Below are positions 8,227 to 15,452 of a stretch of 15,452 bases of DNA, in pieces; position 1 is the stretch's first letter; each line of letters opens with the position of its first letter. Position numbers and translations under genes: made by a program. Source of the DNA: Methylomarinum sp964474415 (GTDB taxonomy: Bacteria; Pseudomonadota; Gammaproteobacteria; Methylococcales; Methylomonadaceae); contig CAYYSO010000045.1 in the NCBI GenBank assembly GCA_964474415.1, positions 1 through 15,452 on the forward strand, in the 5' to 3' direction. The notes below the pieces were generated by a model. It worked only from the letters and a program-made list of their open reading frames with translations, was not told where the DNA came from and ran no database searches.

Positions 8227-8565
8227 TTATGGCGTTTCGTTTAACACATCGTCAATATCAGCATATATTTCAAATACCCGATTTAATCGAGTCAGTTCAA
8301 ACATGGACAAAACCTGGGGTTGAATATTCGATAATACCAACTTACCCGACCTTGCTGCCGCATTTTTGAACCCGGACAGTAGTGCCCCTAACCCCGAACT
8401 ATCAACAAAACGCACATGACCTAGCTTTACGACAATGTTTTTATCGCCTTGTTCGATCTGTTTTAAAACAATCTCTTTCAATTCTCCAGAGTTGTGAGCA
8501 TCAATACGTTCTTCCTCAACATCAAGAACAAGATACTCTTTTGATTTATTGATATTTATTTTCAT
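8227..8565 (-). CDS. STAS-domain anti-anti-sigma factor (RsbV/SpoIIAA-like)
   Basis: 112-residue single STAS domain protein, the antagonist that is bound and phosphorylated by a HATPase switch kinase and reactivated by a PP2C phosphatase. The phosphorylation loop 'VRFVDSSGLGALLS' is at 51-64. By alignment with SpoIIAA the second serine (S57) is the predicted phospho-site, and it is intact. The hydrophobic strand 'NIVVKLGHVRFVD' before the loop and the following helix fit the fold. The start is ATG at 8565, with a poor ribosome site (GGAAAA about 10 bases upstream). The gene reads towards the HATPase gene but is separated from it by about 410 bases of repeats and the N gap, so a shared transcript is uncertain. 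It sits between two inverted copies of a repeat (8083-8160 and 8948-9025). The HATPase at 7374 and the phosphatase at 373 are its likely partners. Confidence 0.9.
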   Translation of the reverse strand: MKININKSKEYLVLDVEEERIDAHNSGELKEIVLKQIEQGDKNIVVKLGHVRFVDSSGLGALLSGFKNAAARSGKLVLSNIQPQVLSMFELTRLNRVFEIYADIDDVLNETP

Positions 8566-8947
8566 CGTTCAGATTTTTCCAATAACTTGCCTTACTTTTA
8601 ACAGATTAAGACGAACAAAGCATCATCTTTTGTAGAGTGAATCAATTCTGCGTGTTTAGTGCTAAGGACAGAGGAATATGTTGAATAAAAAACTCAGGCT
8701 CATTTAAAGATCACGAAACGGGTCAGGTATTGCGTTACACCCAAGAACAGTTAGCGGTATTCCAGCTAATTCCTTTTTCTTTCATTGGTGTTTTTCCATT
8801 TGATAAGCGCATCGTTTTGAACTGGCGGTCTGGAATAATCAATTCTTCACATAGAAGCGGGGAACCCAGGGTGCTTAGGAGATTGTCGGAAAATAATTTA
8901 CCGGATTACGTAGAACTTTTGTTTGTCTTCAACGACAATAAGGGCTA
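8566..8947. other. Intergenic stretch with no supported gene
   Basis: This segment lies upstream of the STAS gene and should hold its promoter, but I see no convincing -35/-10 pair. On the plus strand a ribosome site, AGAGGA, precedes ATG at 8678, but the frame closes after nine codons. This could be the remnant of a disrupted gene or chance. A plus-strand open frame at 8730-8948 encodes 72 residues that I do not recognise; it has no ribosome site and runs up to the repeat at 8948. I regard the stretch as non-coding or a degraded gene remnant. Confidence 0.5.
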
Positions 8948-9025
8948 ATAATTTGCTCCTGCATAATCTGCATTTGCCTACATGGAGTAGGTACTTGGCG
9001 ATAGCAGGACGCGGTGCCGCAACAC
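8948..9025 (-). repeat. Dispersed element, copy B (inverted relative to copy A)
   Basis: On the minus strand this starts GTGTTGCGGCACCGCGTCC and runs through CTGCTATCGCCAAG and CATGTAGGCAAATGCAGATT to GCAGGAGCAAATTAT. It matches copy A (8083-8160) along its length, with a few substitutions and one- or two-base indels. The most variable part is the middle (AAGAACTTACATT versus AAGTACCTACTC). With copy A it brackets an 800-900-base segment that carries the STAS gene. Confidence 0.8.
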
Positions 9026-9087
9026 CTCTATATATTTCAATGATAAGCAAAGCGGTAAATTATTTGACAGGAATCATCTTATACTTA

Positions 9088-9492
9088 TCACTTCTCTGTT
9101 TCCTGCTCTTCTGATTCCATAATGATAGCTGACAAACAGTTCATCATACTTTCCGTGAAATTAGCGTGTGCATCAGCTAGAGCCTTGGGAGAACCAAAAC
9201 TGGTACGTAACTCTTCCAGTGTTTTCTTAGGGTCTTCAGATTTTGTCAGGTTCAGCATTTGTGTGTAATGTCTAAATGCCATTAAACGGTTAGGATCAAA
9301 TGGAAACAATCCCGGCATTTTTTTTGCCGTTAAATCAACTACGCAATCTGTCATATGTTGCGGATCAATATTGTAATCTTTAATATCTTTTTCCGACTGC
9401 ATTTGTTCCAATACAGCCTGTTCATATTGTTGTTTATCCGCACACCCGCTTAGAAGAAGCGCCGACAAAGCAAACAGAATAATTTTTTTCAT
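9088..9492 (-). CDS. Small predicted outer-membrane lipoprotein of unknown function
   Basis: 134-residue protein with a short signal peptide (MKKIILFALSALLLSGC) ending in a lipobox LSGC, with C17 as the lipidated residue. The residues after C17 are A and D. The Asp is not at the position directly after the Cys, so export to the outer membrane is expected rather than retention in the inner membrane. The mature part is mostly helical and polar. It has two further cysteines (C50 and C119) that could form a disulfide in the periplasm, and an acidic C-terminus. I do not recognise the family. ATG at 9492 is the only sensible start; the ribosome site is weak (AAAAGA). It is separated from plsC by about 120 bases in which I see no firm promoter or terminator, so it may be its own unit. 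Confidence 0.75.
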   Translation of the reverse strand: MKKIILFALSALLLSGCADKQQYEQAVLEQMQSEKDIKDYNIDPQHMTDCVVDLTAKKMPGLFPFDPNRLMAFRHYTQMLNLTKSEDPKKTLEELRTSFGSPKALADAHANFTESMMNCLSAIIMESEEQETEK

Positions 9493-9615
9493 ATCTTTTA
9501 AAAGGTAATAAGGTAATTAACAGGTCAGAATAAGTTGTATTTATTTATCGTATTTTCATTGAAATGAATAAATATACCAAGCAAATATCAATGACATAAG
9601 AAGGGTATTCAACAG

Positions 9616-10368
9616 TTAAGTTTTGTTGATTTCATCCATAGCTTGAGCTATCCAGGCTTCAGCTTCCGAATTGATATCTTTAGCTTTTCTATCCTTTGTC
9701 ATAATAAGCGGTCCTATTTTAACCTTGATAGTTCCTGGATATTTCAAAAAACTGTAGCGAGGCCAAAATTCTCCAGCATTATGAGCTAAAGGTATAACCG
9801 GAAAGCCGGATTTATACGCCAACATAGCGCCTCCGGCATTAAATTTTTTATTTTCTCTTGGCGCTGCTCGTGTACCTTCCGGAAAAATCACCACAAATAA
9901 TCCTTCTTGCAAGCGTGCCGTCCCTTGCTCAATCAATGTCCGCAGTGCTTCACGCTGATTACCTCGATCTATCGCAATGGGCTTTAGAGTAGCTAAAGCC
10001 CATCCACCCAAAGGAATCCAGGTTAACGATTTTTTTAGCACAGTGGTTTGTGGCGGCAAAAATAATCGTAATGCAACAGTCTCCCAGGCTGATTGGTGTT
10101 TACTCAAAACGATACAAGCCTGGTTTTGAGGAATATTCTCCAATCCTTCGACCTCATAAGTCAATCCGCAGGTTACTTTAACAACCCATAACAAACATTT
10201 AACCCAAATAAGCGCAATTTTGTAGCGAACAGAAAATGGCAATACGATACACAAAAGAATCAGAGGACCAAATATCAGAGTCGAAATAACAATATATATA
10301 AAAAGGATGCTGGAGCCCAAATATACTCTAAAATTATTTTTCTGAGACGATAAATTTTGCGGCGTCAT
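9616..10368 (-). CDS. plsC: 1-acyl-sn-glycerol-3-phosphate acyltransferase (PlsC/LPLAT family)
   Basis: Transfers an acyl chain to lysophosphatidic acid to make phosphatidic acid, at the inner face of the cytoplasmic membrane. From the ATG at 10368 the protein has 250 residues. It starts with two hydrophobic segments (about 18-45 and 50-66). The acyltransferase catalytic box 'HQSAWE' (H91-E96) follows, with Glu in place of the textbook Asp of HX4D. Then come 'FPEGTR' (162-167) and 'VIPLAHNAGEFW' (191-202). The frame extends upstream to a TTG at 10395 without a ribosome site. I prefer the ATG, which still overlaps gmhB by 35 bases. It is the last gene of the glyQ-glyS-gmhB-plsC cluster, an order also known from Pseudomonas aeruginosa (PA0009 to PA0005 region), where the homologue is called lptA. 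Confidence 0.88.
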   Translation of the reverse strand: MTPQNLSSQKNNFRVYLGSSILFIYIVISTLIFGPLILLCIVLPFSVRYKIALIWVKCLLWVVKVTCGLTYEVEGLENIPQNQACIVLSKHQSAWETVALRLFLPPQTTVLKKSLTWIPLGGWALATLKPIAIDRGNQREALRTLIEQGTARLQEGLFVVIFPEGTRAAPRENKKFNAGGAMLAYKSGFPVIPLAHNAGEFWPRYSFLKYPGTIKVKIGPLIMTKDRKAKDINSEAEAWIAQAMDEINKT

Positions 10369-10876
10369 ATAAATTCTTAAAAACAGGAACGTCAAGTTCT
10401 GGATTATCGGAGATTGTTTTAATTCCTTTGCCGGTTTTAACCAGCATGGGTCTGGCTGCTATTGCCCTTGCGGCCTGAACATCACTTAATGAATCCCCAA
10501 TAAACGGGATATTGTCCAGTTCAACATCATATTCTTGTGCAAATTGTTTAAGCAACCCGGGCTTTGGCTTACGACATGAGCAATCGTCATCCGGCCCATG
10601 TGGACAAAAATAAATAGCTTCAATTCCAGCTCCACTATCAGAAGCCGAATGCTGCATTTTTGCATGAATTTGTTTTAATGTAGCCAGATCAAATAAGCCT
10701 CGCGCCACTCCGGATTGATTACTGACAACAACAACCTTAAAACCGTTATTATTCAGTAATGAAATGGCCTCTAAACTTCCTGGAATAGGTCGCCACTCCT
10801 GTGGCGATTTTATATACTCATCCGAGTCGACATTGATAACACCGTCTCGATCAAGCAAGACGTACTTTTGCCTCAT
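10334..10876 (-). CDS. gmhB: D-glycero-beta-D-manno-heptose 1,7-bisphosphate 7-phosphatase
   Basis: Removes the 7-phosphate from heptose 1,7-bisphosphate during synthesis of ADP-heptose for the LPS inner core. The 180-residue length fits the family. HAD-superfamily motifs are complete: 'LLDRDGVIN' with nucleophile D9 and acid/base D11, 'SNQSG' at 52-56, 'CRKPKPG' (101-107) and 'GDSLSD' (127-132). The zinc loop is C91-x-H93...C99-x-C101, characteristic of GmhB. ATG at 10876 overlaps the glyS stop (ATGA), indicating translational coupling. The histidinol-phosphate phosphatase branch has similar motifs, but the neighbours favour GmhB. Confidence 0.93.
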   Translation of the reverse strand: MRQKYVLLDRDGVINVDSDEYIKSPQEWRPIPGSLEAISLLNNNGFKVVVVSNQSGVARGLFDLATLKQIHAKMQHSASDSGAGIEAIYFCPHGPDDDCSCRKPKPGLLKQFAQEYDVELDNIPFIGDSLSDVQAARAIAARPMLVKTGKGIKTISDNPELDVPVFKNLYDAAKFIVSEK

Positions 10877-12942
10877 AATTGCAGCTTTGATATATCTGCT
10901 ATTTTTAAAAACTGCCCTGACAATAGTGACAATAATGCGAGTCGACTGTTACGCAATTCCAAATCTTCTGTATTAACCATCACATGATCAAAAAACGCAT
11001 CAACTGAATTTTTCAAGGCAGCCAATCGATTCAATGCTGCCTGATAATTCTTATTATTTAACAGCGGCTGAATTTCAGCTGCGGAAGCATTGGCTTCCTC
11101 AAAAAGTTGTTTTTCCTGAACTTCAACCAGCCTGCCAATTTTTTCAGGAATTTTTTCACCCGTTTTTTTCAGAATATTGCTAATTCGCTTATTAGCTCCT
11201 GCAAGACTTGCCGCTTCCGGCAATTTCCTGAACTCTTTCACAGCCTGCAATCGTTGCATAAAGTCCAGTGGATAAGCAGGCCTAACCGCCATAACTGCAT
11301 CAAACTCATCTGCCCCAAACCCTCGTTCCAGACAATATCCTTTTAATCTATCAAAAACGAAGTCAACCAGTAAACTTCGCGTCGCTAATTTGTCAAAATC
11401 ATGCTTGAACTGTGCTAATGCAACATCAATCAAGTCAACTATATCCAGATTTAGTTTACCTTCAATAATAATCCTCAGAACACCCAAGGTTGCCCTTCTC
11501 AGAGCATAAGGATCTTTATCCCCGGTTGGAATTAAATCTGCACTGAAAATACCGCACAAAGTATCTATTTTTTCAGCAATCGCCAATACCTGACCTACAT
11601 TGCTTACGGGTATTGCTCCGCCGGATTGTTTTGGATAATATTGCTCTTCCAATGCTTTGGCAACTTCATCTGGCTCATTATCTGACTTGGCATAATAACG
11701 CCCCATAATACCTTGCAAACTGGCAAATTCCCCAACCATCTCCGTCATCAAATCGGTTTTGGCCAATGTTGCAGCGCGTTTAGCTAATTCCACATCGACC
11801 CGCATCTGTTCAGCAACATGTTCCGCCAGAAATATAACTCTGTTGGTTTTATCGGCAACTGTTCCCAGTTTTTCCTGAAACACAATTGAATCAAGATCCC
11901 CGACACGGTCTTCCAGCTTTTGCTTTCTATCCTGATTCCAGAAAAATTCAGCATCTGCCAACCTGGGCATAATGACTCTTTCGTTACCCTGTCGAATAGA
12001 TTGCGGACGCGAGCTTTCGATATTACTAAAGGTAATGAAATAAGGTAATAAGTCTCCTTGCGAATTTTTTACCGGAAAGTATTTCTGATTTGATTGCATT
12101 GTTGTAACCAACACTTCAACAGGCAATTCAAGAAACCTGGAATCAAAAGTGCCTGTAACCGGCACAGGCCATTCATTAATAGCGGTAATTTCTTCCAACA
12201 AATCTTCTTCAACATGGGCAATACCCCCGACTTCGACAGCTGCCTTTGTTGCTGCTTCACGTATCACATTCTTACGTTGTTCAAAATCGGCTATAACCTT
12301 TCCCTGTTGATATAAATTATTGATATATTCATCCGGGGATTTAATCTTCAATTGTTGAGGAGCGTGAAATCGGTGACCTTGTGACATATTACCTGCCATT
12401 AAGCCCATTATTTCAGCTTTTATAACAGTATCACCCAATAGTAAAACAGCCCAATGTACTGGTCGCGCGAATTCACTTTCACCACTTCCCCAACGCATTC
12501 TCTTCGCTATTGGCAATTGACGAAGGCATTTTCTTATAATTTCGGGAACCAAGGATGCAGCGCTCCGGCCCTTTATTTCCTGGGTAAAAGCCAGCCATTC
12601 ACCTTTATCTGTTTTTAATCGACTCAGTTGATCTATTGTTGTTCCACAACTTTTTGCAAAACCTTCTGCTGCTTTACTTGGTGTACCTTCAGCAGAAAAT
12701 GCCGCTTTAATTGCTGGACCGCGCCTTTCAAGCATTTTATCTGGCTGTGATGTATTTAATCCATTTATAATGACAGACAGTCTTCTGGGTGTTGCAAAAG
12801 CCTTTGCGGAACTGAAACTTAAATCGGCTTCCGTTAACCCGGCAGCCAGATTTTCACATAGAGTCTGACTTAATTTATACAGCGATTTAGGTGGTAATTC
12901 CTCACACCCTAACTCAAATAGCAGATCTTTGGTCTCTGACAT
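10873..12942 (-). CDS. glyS: Glycine--tRNA ligase, beta subunit
   Basis: The large subunit of the bacterial alpha2beta2 glycyl-tRNA synthetase, which recognises and binds tRNA-Gly while GlyQ carries the catalytic site. The 689-residue length is what is usual for the family. The N-terminus 'LLFELGCEELPP' (8-19) and the stretches 'RWGSGESEFARPVHWAVLLLG' (149-169) and 'LPTGDKDPYALRRATLGVLR' in the C-terminal half are GlyS hallmarks. A DALR-type anticodon-binding region forms the C-terminus. The ATG shares one base with the glyQ stop (TAATG). It has a strong ribosome site, AAGGAGAG, at 12948-12955, located within the last glyQ codons, so the start is well supported. Confidence 0.97.
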   Translation of the reverse strand: MSETKDLLFELGCEELPPKSLYKLSQTLCENLAAGLTEADLSFSSAKAFATPRRLSVIINGLNTSQPDKMLERRGPAIKAAFSAEGTPSKAAEGFAKSCGTTIDQLSRLKTDKGEWLAFTQEIKGRSAASLVPEIIRKCLRQLPIAKRMRWGSGESEFARPVHWAVLLLGDTVIKAEIMGLMAGNMSQGHRFHAPQQLKIKSPDEYINNLYQQGKVIADFEQRKNVIREAATKAAVEVGGIAHVEEDLLEEITAINEWPVPVTGTFDSRFLELPVEVLVTTMQSNQKYFPVKNSQGDLLPYFITFSNIESSRPQSIRQGNERVIMPRLADAEFFWNQDRKQKLEDRVGDLDSIVFQEKLGTVADKTNRVIFLAEHVAEQMRVDVELAKRAATLAKTDLMTEMVGEFASLQGIMGRYYAKSDNEPDEVAKALEEQYYPKQSGGAIPVSNVGQVLAIAEKIDTLCGIFSADLIPTGDKDPYALRRATLGVLRIIIEGKLNLDIVDLIDVALAQFKHDFDKLATRSLLVDFVFDRLKGYCLERGFGADEFDAVMAVRPAYPLDFMQRLQAVKEFRKLPEAASLAGANKRISNILKKTGEKIPEKIGRLVEVQEKQLFEEANASAAEIQPLLNNKNYQAALNRLAALKNSVDAFFDHVMVNTEDLELRNSRLALLSLLSGQFLKIADISKLQL

Positions 12943-13859
12943 TATTGCTCTCCTTGCTTGCTTAGAATAGGAAAACCTAATGCCTCACGTCTATTATAAT
13001 AAGCTTCTGCAACTGATTTAGACATATTTCGAACTCTTAAGATATAACGTTGCCTTTCTGTCACTGAAATGGCATGGCGTGCATCTAATAAATTAAACGC
13101 ATGTGATGCTTTTAAAACCATTTCATAAGCTGGCAACGGCAAGTCTTTCTCAATCAGTTTTTGGCACTCTTGCTCATAGGTATCAAAACACTCAAAAAGA
13201 AATTCAACATTAGCATGCTCAAAATTAAATGCAGACATTTCTACTTCGTTTTGATGAAAAACATCACCATATGTCACTACCCCTTGAGGGCCTTTGGTCC
13301 AAACCAGGTCAAATACGCTTTCAACTCCCTGTATATACATAGCAATCCGTTCAAGACCATAGGTTAATTCACCCGTCACAGGTTTACATTCAATACCGCC
13401 TACTTGCTGAAAGTATGTAAATTGCGAAACTTCCATACCGTTCAGCCAAACTTCCCAGCCTAATCCCCAAGCGCCCAGTGTAGGCGATTCCCAATTATCT
13501 TCAACAAAACGGACGTCATGTTCCAACAAATCCAGCCCTAGATAACGTAGTGAATTCAAATATAAATCCTGAATATCATCCGGTGATGGTTTCAAGATGA
13601 CCTGAAACTGATAATAGTGCTGCAAACGCATGGGGTTTTCTCCGAAACGCCCATCTGTCGGTCTTCTTGATGGTTGTACATAGGCAGCATTCCAGGGTTC
13701 CGGTCCAATTGAACGCAAAAAAGTGGCTGGATGAAACGTTCCTGCTCCAACTTCTTGATCTAAAGGTTGTAGTAAAACACAGCCCTTACTGGACCAGTAT
13801 TCCTGCAAGGCTAAAATCAGCCCTTGAAAAGTTGATAAATTGTTTTTTGTCCTGGACAC
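12942..13859 (-). CDS. glyQ: Glycine--tRNA ligase, alpha subunit
   Basis: The catalytic subunit of the alpha2beta2 glycyl-tRNA synthetase. It activates glycine with ATP and charges tRNA-Gly. The class II core is nearly unbroken: 'STFQGLILALQEYW' at the N-terminus, 'EVGAGTFHPATFLR' (36-49), and motif 2 within 'VQPSRRPTDGRFGENPMRLQ' (61-80). 'ELTYGLERIAMYIQGV' follows further on. There is no ATG. The frame opens with TTG at 13880, but GTG at 13859 gives 305 residues beginning 'MSRTKNNLSTFQG', which matches the usual GlyQ start. A perfect TATAAT at 13888-13893 would put transcription initiation almost on the TTG, which also favours the GTG. Neither has a strong ribosome site. It is the first gene of the glyQ-glyS-gmhB-plsC operon. 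Confidence 0.95.
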   Translation of the reverse strand: MSRTKNNLSTFQGLILALQEYWSSKGCVLLQPLDQEVGAGTFHPATFLRSIGPEPWNAAYVQPSRRPTDGRFGENPMRLQHYYQFQVILKPSPDDIQDLYLNSLRYLGLDLLEHDVRFVEDNWESPTLGAWGLGWEVWLNGMEVSQFTYFQQVGGIECKPVTGELTYGLERIAMYIQGVESVFDLVWTKGPQGVVTYGDVFHQNEVEMSAFNFEHANVEFLFECFDTYEQECQKLIEKDLPLPAYEMVLKASHAFNLLDARHAISVTERQRYILRVRNMSKSVAEAYYNRREALGFPILSKQGEQ

Positions 13860-13887
13860 GTCTTTAGCTTTTTCAATCAAACGTCGA

Positions 13888-13893
13888 ATTATA
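13888..13893 (-). promoter_or_regulatory. Candidate -10 element (TATAAT) for the glyQS operon
   Basis: A perfect TATAAT on the minus strand, 28 bases before the preferred GTG start of glyQ and 7 bases before the alternative TTG. The region 17 bases further upstream (ATGCTT) matches the -35 consensus poorly and there is no TGn extension. If the promoter is real it needs help or is weak. The position is right for a short leader. Confidence 0.4.
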
Positions 13894-14276
13894 GCCGAAA
13901 ATACATCTTAAAGCATATTGCTGTTTTATTCGATATACCTCTTTTTTGCCCACAATAAGTCGGTAAAGATTTTTGTAAGCTTTCATTACCCACTGGCAGA
14001 GTAGTATTTTCCACCTGTCATTTTCATATCCATATTTTTTAGTGTACTTGTCAATTACACGCTAAATTTGAAACGACATTCACCGCATTCTTTCAAAATG
14101 CACAGATCATTAATTTTTTATAGGGATGCCCAATCGAAAGCTTCAGTTAAGCTTATACAGCGCTTGAATATTCAAATGTACTGTATATCAGTTGGATCAA
14201 TCCATTCCTATGTTTTCACAAACCTACAATCACCATATCCTTTTGCATTTTTTTACTATTTTTTCACACCCATAAA
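13894..14276. other. Intergenic region between pmoB and glyQ, no gene seen
   Basis: About 380 AT-rich bases without a supported gene. On the minus strand a perfect -35 hexamer, TTGACA (14049-14054), faces glyQ. The best -10 at 17-18 bases (GGATAT/GATATG) is poor. A perfect 12-base palindrome, TTGAATATTCAA, lies at 14164-14175 and could be a protein-binding site. A plus-strand open frame at 14068-14325 runs through the pmoB terminator and has no ribosome site, so I treat it as chance. Confidence 0.6.
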
Positions 14277-14310
14277 AAAGCCCTCACTACCTAAAGGTAA
14301 CGAGGGCTTT
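14277..14310 (-). terminator. Intrinsic terminator of the pmo operon
   Basis: Read on the minus strand, AAAGCCCTC (14302-14310) pairs perfectly with GAGGGCTTT (14277-14285). Inside, after a two-by-two internal loop, TACC pairs with GGTA around a TTTA loop. The hairpin is followed directly by a run of six T (14274-14279, sharing three with the stem). It starts 43 bases after the pmoB stop codon, the expected place for the end of a highly expressed pmoCAB transcript, and shields glyQ from read-through. Confidence 0.92.
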
Positions 14311-14352
14311 CATCCCTTTTTCTAAAAACTTATTGTTTTCAGAAGATTATCA

Positions 14353-15452
14353 TTAGATGAATGATGGGATTAATGGTGCGTCAACCATAACCATTTGACG
14401 GTTGCCATCTTCGTCGAAGAAGAACAGCAGACCAGCAAAACGGCTGTCTGGATCGTAGATCAAGTCAGCTAAACGGTAAACTTCCCATGCAGCGTCAGAA
14501 GCTGTAACGTTAACAGTTCTTGTCTCACCTGGAGCCAATGGGCTGTTGTCGCTAACAGTCAAACCTTCTTCAGCCAACAGATCATCAGGATAACCTGTTT
14601 CATCTTCCAGCACATCAGCATCCAAGAAACGTACTGAAGCTGTGTTGAATTCACCCAAACGAACCGCTGAATCACCATTGTTAGTAATGGTCAGTGTCAT
14701 TTGCATTGCACGACCAGGTACACGGTAAGAAGCGTCATCAACTTTAACAGTAACAGTCGATTCAGGCATATCAATCGATTGAATACCACGCATCAGACCT
14801 GCTTGCAGTGGAGTAGTCACAGGGTATTTTTCGTTTGTTGAACCCATAGCAGCCACAACAATAACCAATGTACCTACTGCGAAAAGAATACCAACTTTCT
14901 TATCACCAGCGGAAATCAATGAATCCGCTTTACCACTACTTACAGCAATGTGACGTGGAATGAAAATTGGTCCTTTAACCCAGTACAGTAACCATGCTAA
15001 ACCAATTGCGTACCAGAAGAAGCTCCAGAAATAGATACTATCCAGTGCATAATCTTCCAGATCAATTGTCTCACCAGTCAGAGTTGTGATTGGGTTAACG
15101 AATGAACCCATTGAACCAGTAACAGTTACCCATTTACCTGGACCAATGATTGGACCACCGCCTTCAACGTTCATCATAGTGTGAACGTGCCAGTCACCTG
15201 GACGACGTGCTTTTAACAATACTTTGAATTCATAAGTATCACCCAGTTCCAGTGTAACTGAACGTGGAACCAACTGACCACCAATCCAAGAACCCGCACG
15301 AATGAATACAGGACCTGGAATACCGATGTTCAGGAATGATACTTCTGGTTTATCAACAGTTTCAGGCCATCCAGCGAAAACGTGGAATTTACCTGAAATT
15401 GTCATAGTATCGTTAACTGCAACTTCGTCTTTTGACCAGTTCAGATCAAACC
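14353..15452 (-). CDS. pmoB: Particulate methane monooxygenase subunit B (5' end outside window)
   Basis: A subunit of the copper enzyme that oxidises methane to methanol in the intracytoplasmic membranes. PmoB carries two periplasmic cupredoxin-like domains joined by two transmembrane helices. The frame is open through the window edge: 15 further codons (FDLNWSKDEVAVNDT) precede the internal ATG at 15405. About 365 residues are visible and the signal peptide and first copper histidine are missing. The other copper ligands are present in 'RRPGDWHVHTMMN' (histidine codons near 15189 and 15183). The membrane segments 'YFWSFFWYAIGLAWLLYW' and 'VGILFAVGTLVIVVAAM' follow. The C-terminus 'FAGLLFFFDEDGNRQMVMVDAPLIPSFI' is typical. 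Codon choice (CGT for Arg, AAC for Asn) looks adapted for high expression. pmoC and pmoA are expected upstream, beyond the right edge. The ammonia monooxygenase homologue amoB is less likely given the close match to methanotroph sequences. Confidence 0.97.
   Translation of the reverse strand, partial: FDLNWSKDEVAVNDTMTISGKFHVFAGWPETVDKPEVSFLNIGIPGPVFIRAGSWIGGQLVPRSVTLELGDTYEFKVLLKARRPGDWHVHTMMNVEGGGPIIGPGKWVTVTGSMGSFVNPITTLTGETIDLEDYALDSIYFWSFFWYAIGLAWLLYWVKGPIFIPRHIAVSSGKADSLISAGDKKVGILFAVGTLVIVVAAMGSTNEKYPVTTPLQAGLMRGIQSIDMPESTVTVKVDDASYRVPGRAMQMTLTITNNGDSAVRLGEFNTASVRFLDADVLEDETGYPDDLLAEEGLTVSDNSPLAPGETRTVNVTASDAAWEVYRLADLIYDPDSRFAGLLFFFDEDGNRQMVMVDAPLIPSFI

Noticed and set aside
8678..8707. 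Nine-codon frame after AGAGGA ribosome site, possible leader peptide
   Set aside because: It is very short, has no downstream gene on the plus strand to regulate, and contains no run of codons suggesting attenuation.
8730..8948. 72-residue plus-strand open frame
   Set aside because: No ribosome site, no recognisable family, and it runs up to the repeat; better seen as chance or remnant.
10369..10395. Longer plsC start at TTG 10395
   Set aside because: No ribosome site, a longer overlap with gmhB, and the ATG at 10368 gives a normal-length protein.
14068..14325. 85-residue plus-strand open frame upstream of glyQ
   Set aside because: It runs through the pmoB terminator hairpin and has a low-complexity C-terminus with no start signals.

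Overview
The window comes from a gammaproteobacterial (type I) methanotroph of the Methylococcaceae, most likely a Methylobacter-like genus. The strongest evidence is the pmoB gene at the right edge: it encodes subunit B of particulate methane monooxygenase and is closely similar in wording to the Methylococcus protein. The glyQ-glyS-gmhB-plsC gene order, also found in pseudomonads, agrees with a gammaproteobacterium. The DNA is moderately AT-rich by eye. Genus-level placement is inference.

Layout. Positions 1-341 (+) hold the 3' end of a phosphomannomutase gene, convergent with everything else. All other genes are on the minus strand and are read from right to left. At the right edge, pmoB (14353-15452, 5' end outside the window) ends in a clear intrinsic terminator (14277-14310). 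Next come a roughly 400-base gap and a housekeeping operon: glyQ, glyS, gmhB and plsC, with overlaps of 1, 4 and about 35 bases. A small lipoprotein gene of unknown function (9088-9492) follows. A repeat-rich accessory stretch (about 7880-9025) then surrounds a STAS anti-anti-sigma gene. It contains 49-bp tandem repeats interrupted by an assembly gap of exactly 100 N, plus two inverted copies of a related element of about 78 bp. The rest is a three-gene unit: a HATPase (RsbW-like) gene, a very large NAD-specific glutamate dehydrogenase gene, and a gene for a four-PAS SpoIIE/PP2C phosphatase (RsbU-like).

How the genes work together. STAS antagonist, HATPase switch kinase and PAS-PP2C phosphatase are the three parts of a bacterial partner-switching circuit. 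Normally the kinase inactivates the STAS protein by phosphorylation, the sensor phosphatase reactivates it, and a free or bound kinase controls an output. Here no sigma factor or other usual output is encoded nearby. Instead, a 1566-residue glutamate dehydrogenase sits between kinase and phosphatase, with its start codon overlapping the kinase stop codon. This is the most interesting part of the window. It suggests that glutamate catabolism (carbon/nitrogen balance) is controlled by, or is the output of, a PAS-sensed partner switch in a methanotroph. The link is inferred from gene order, and the N gap lies between the STAS and HATPase genes.
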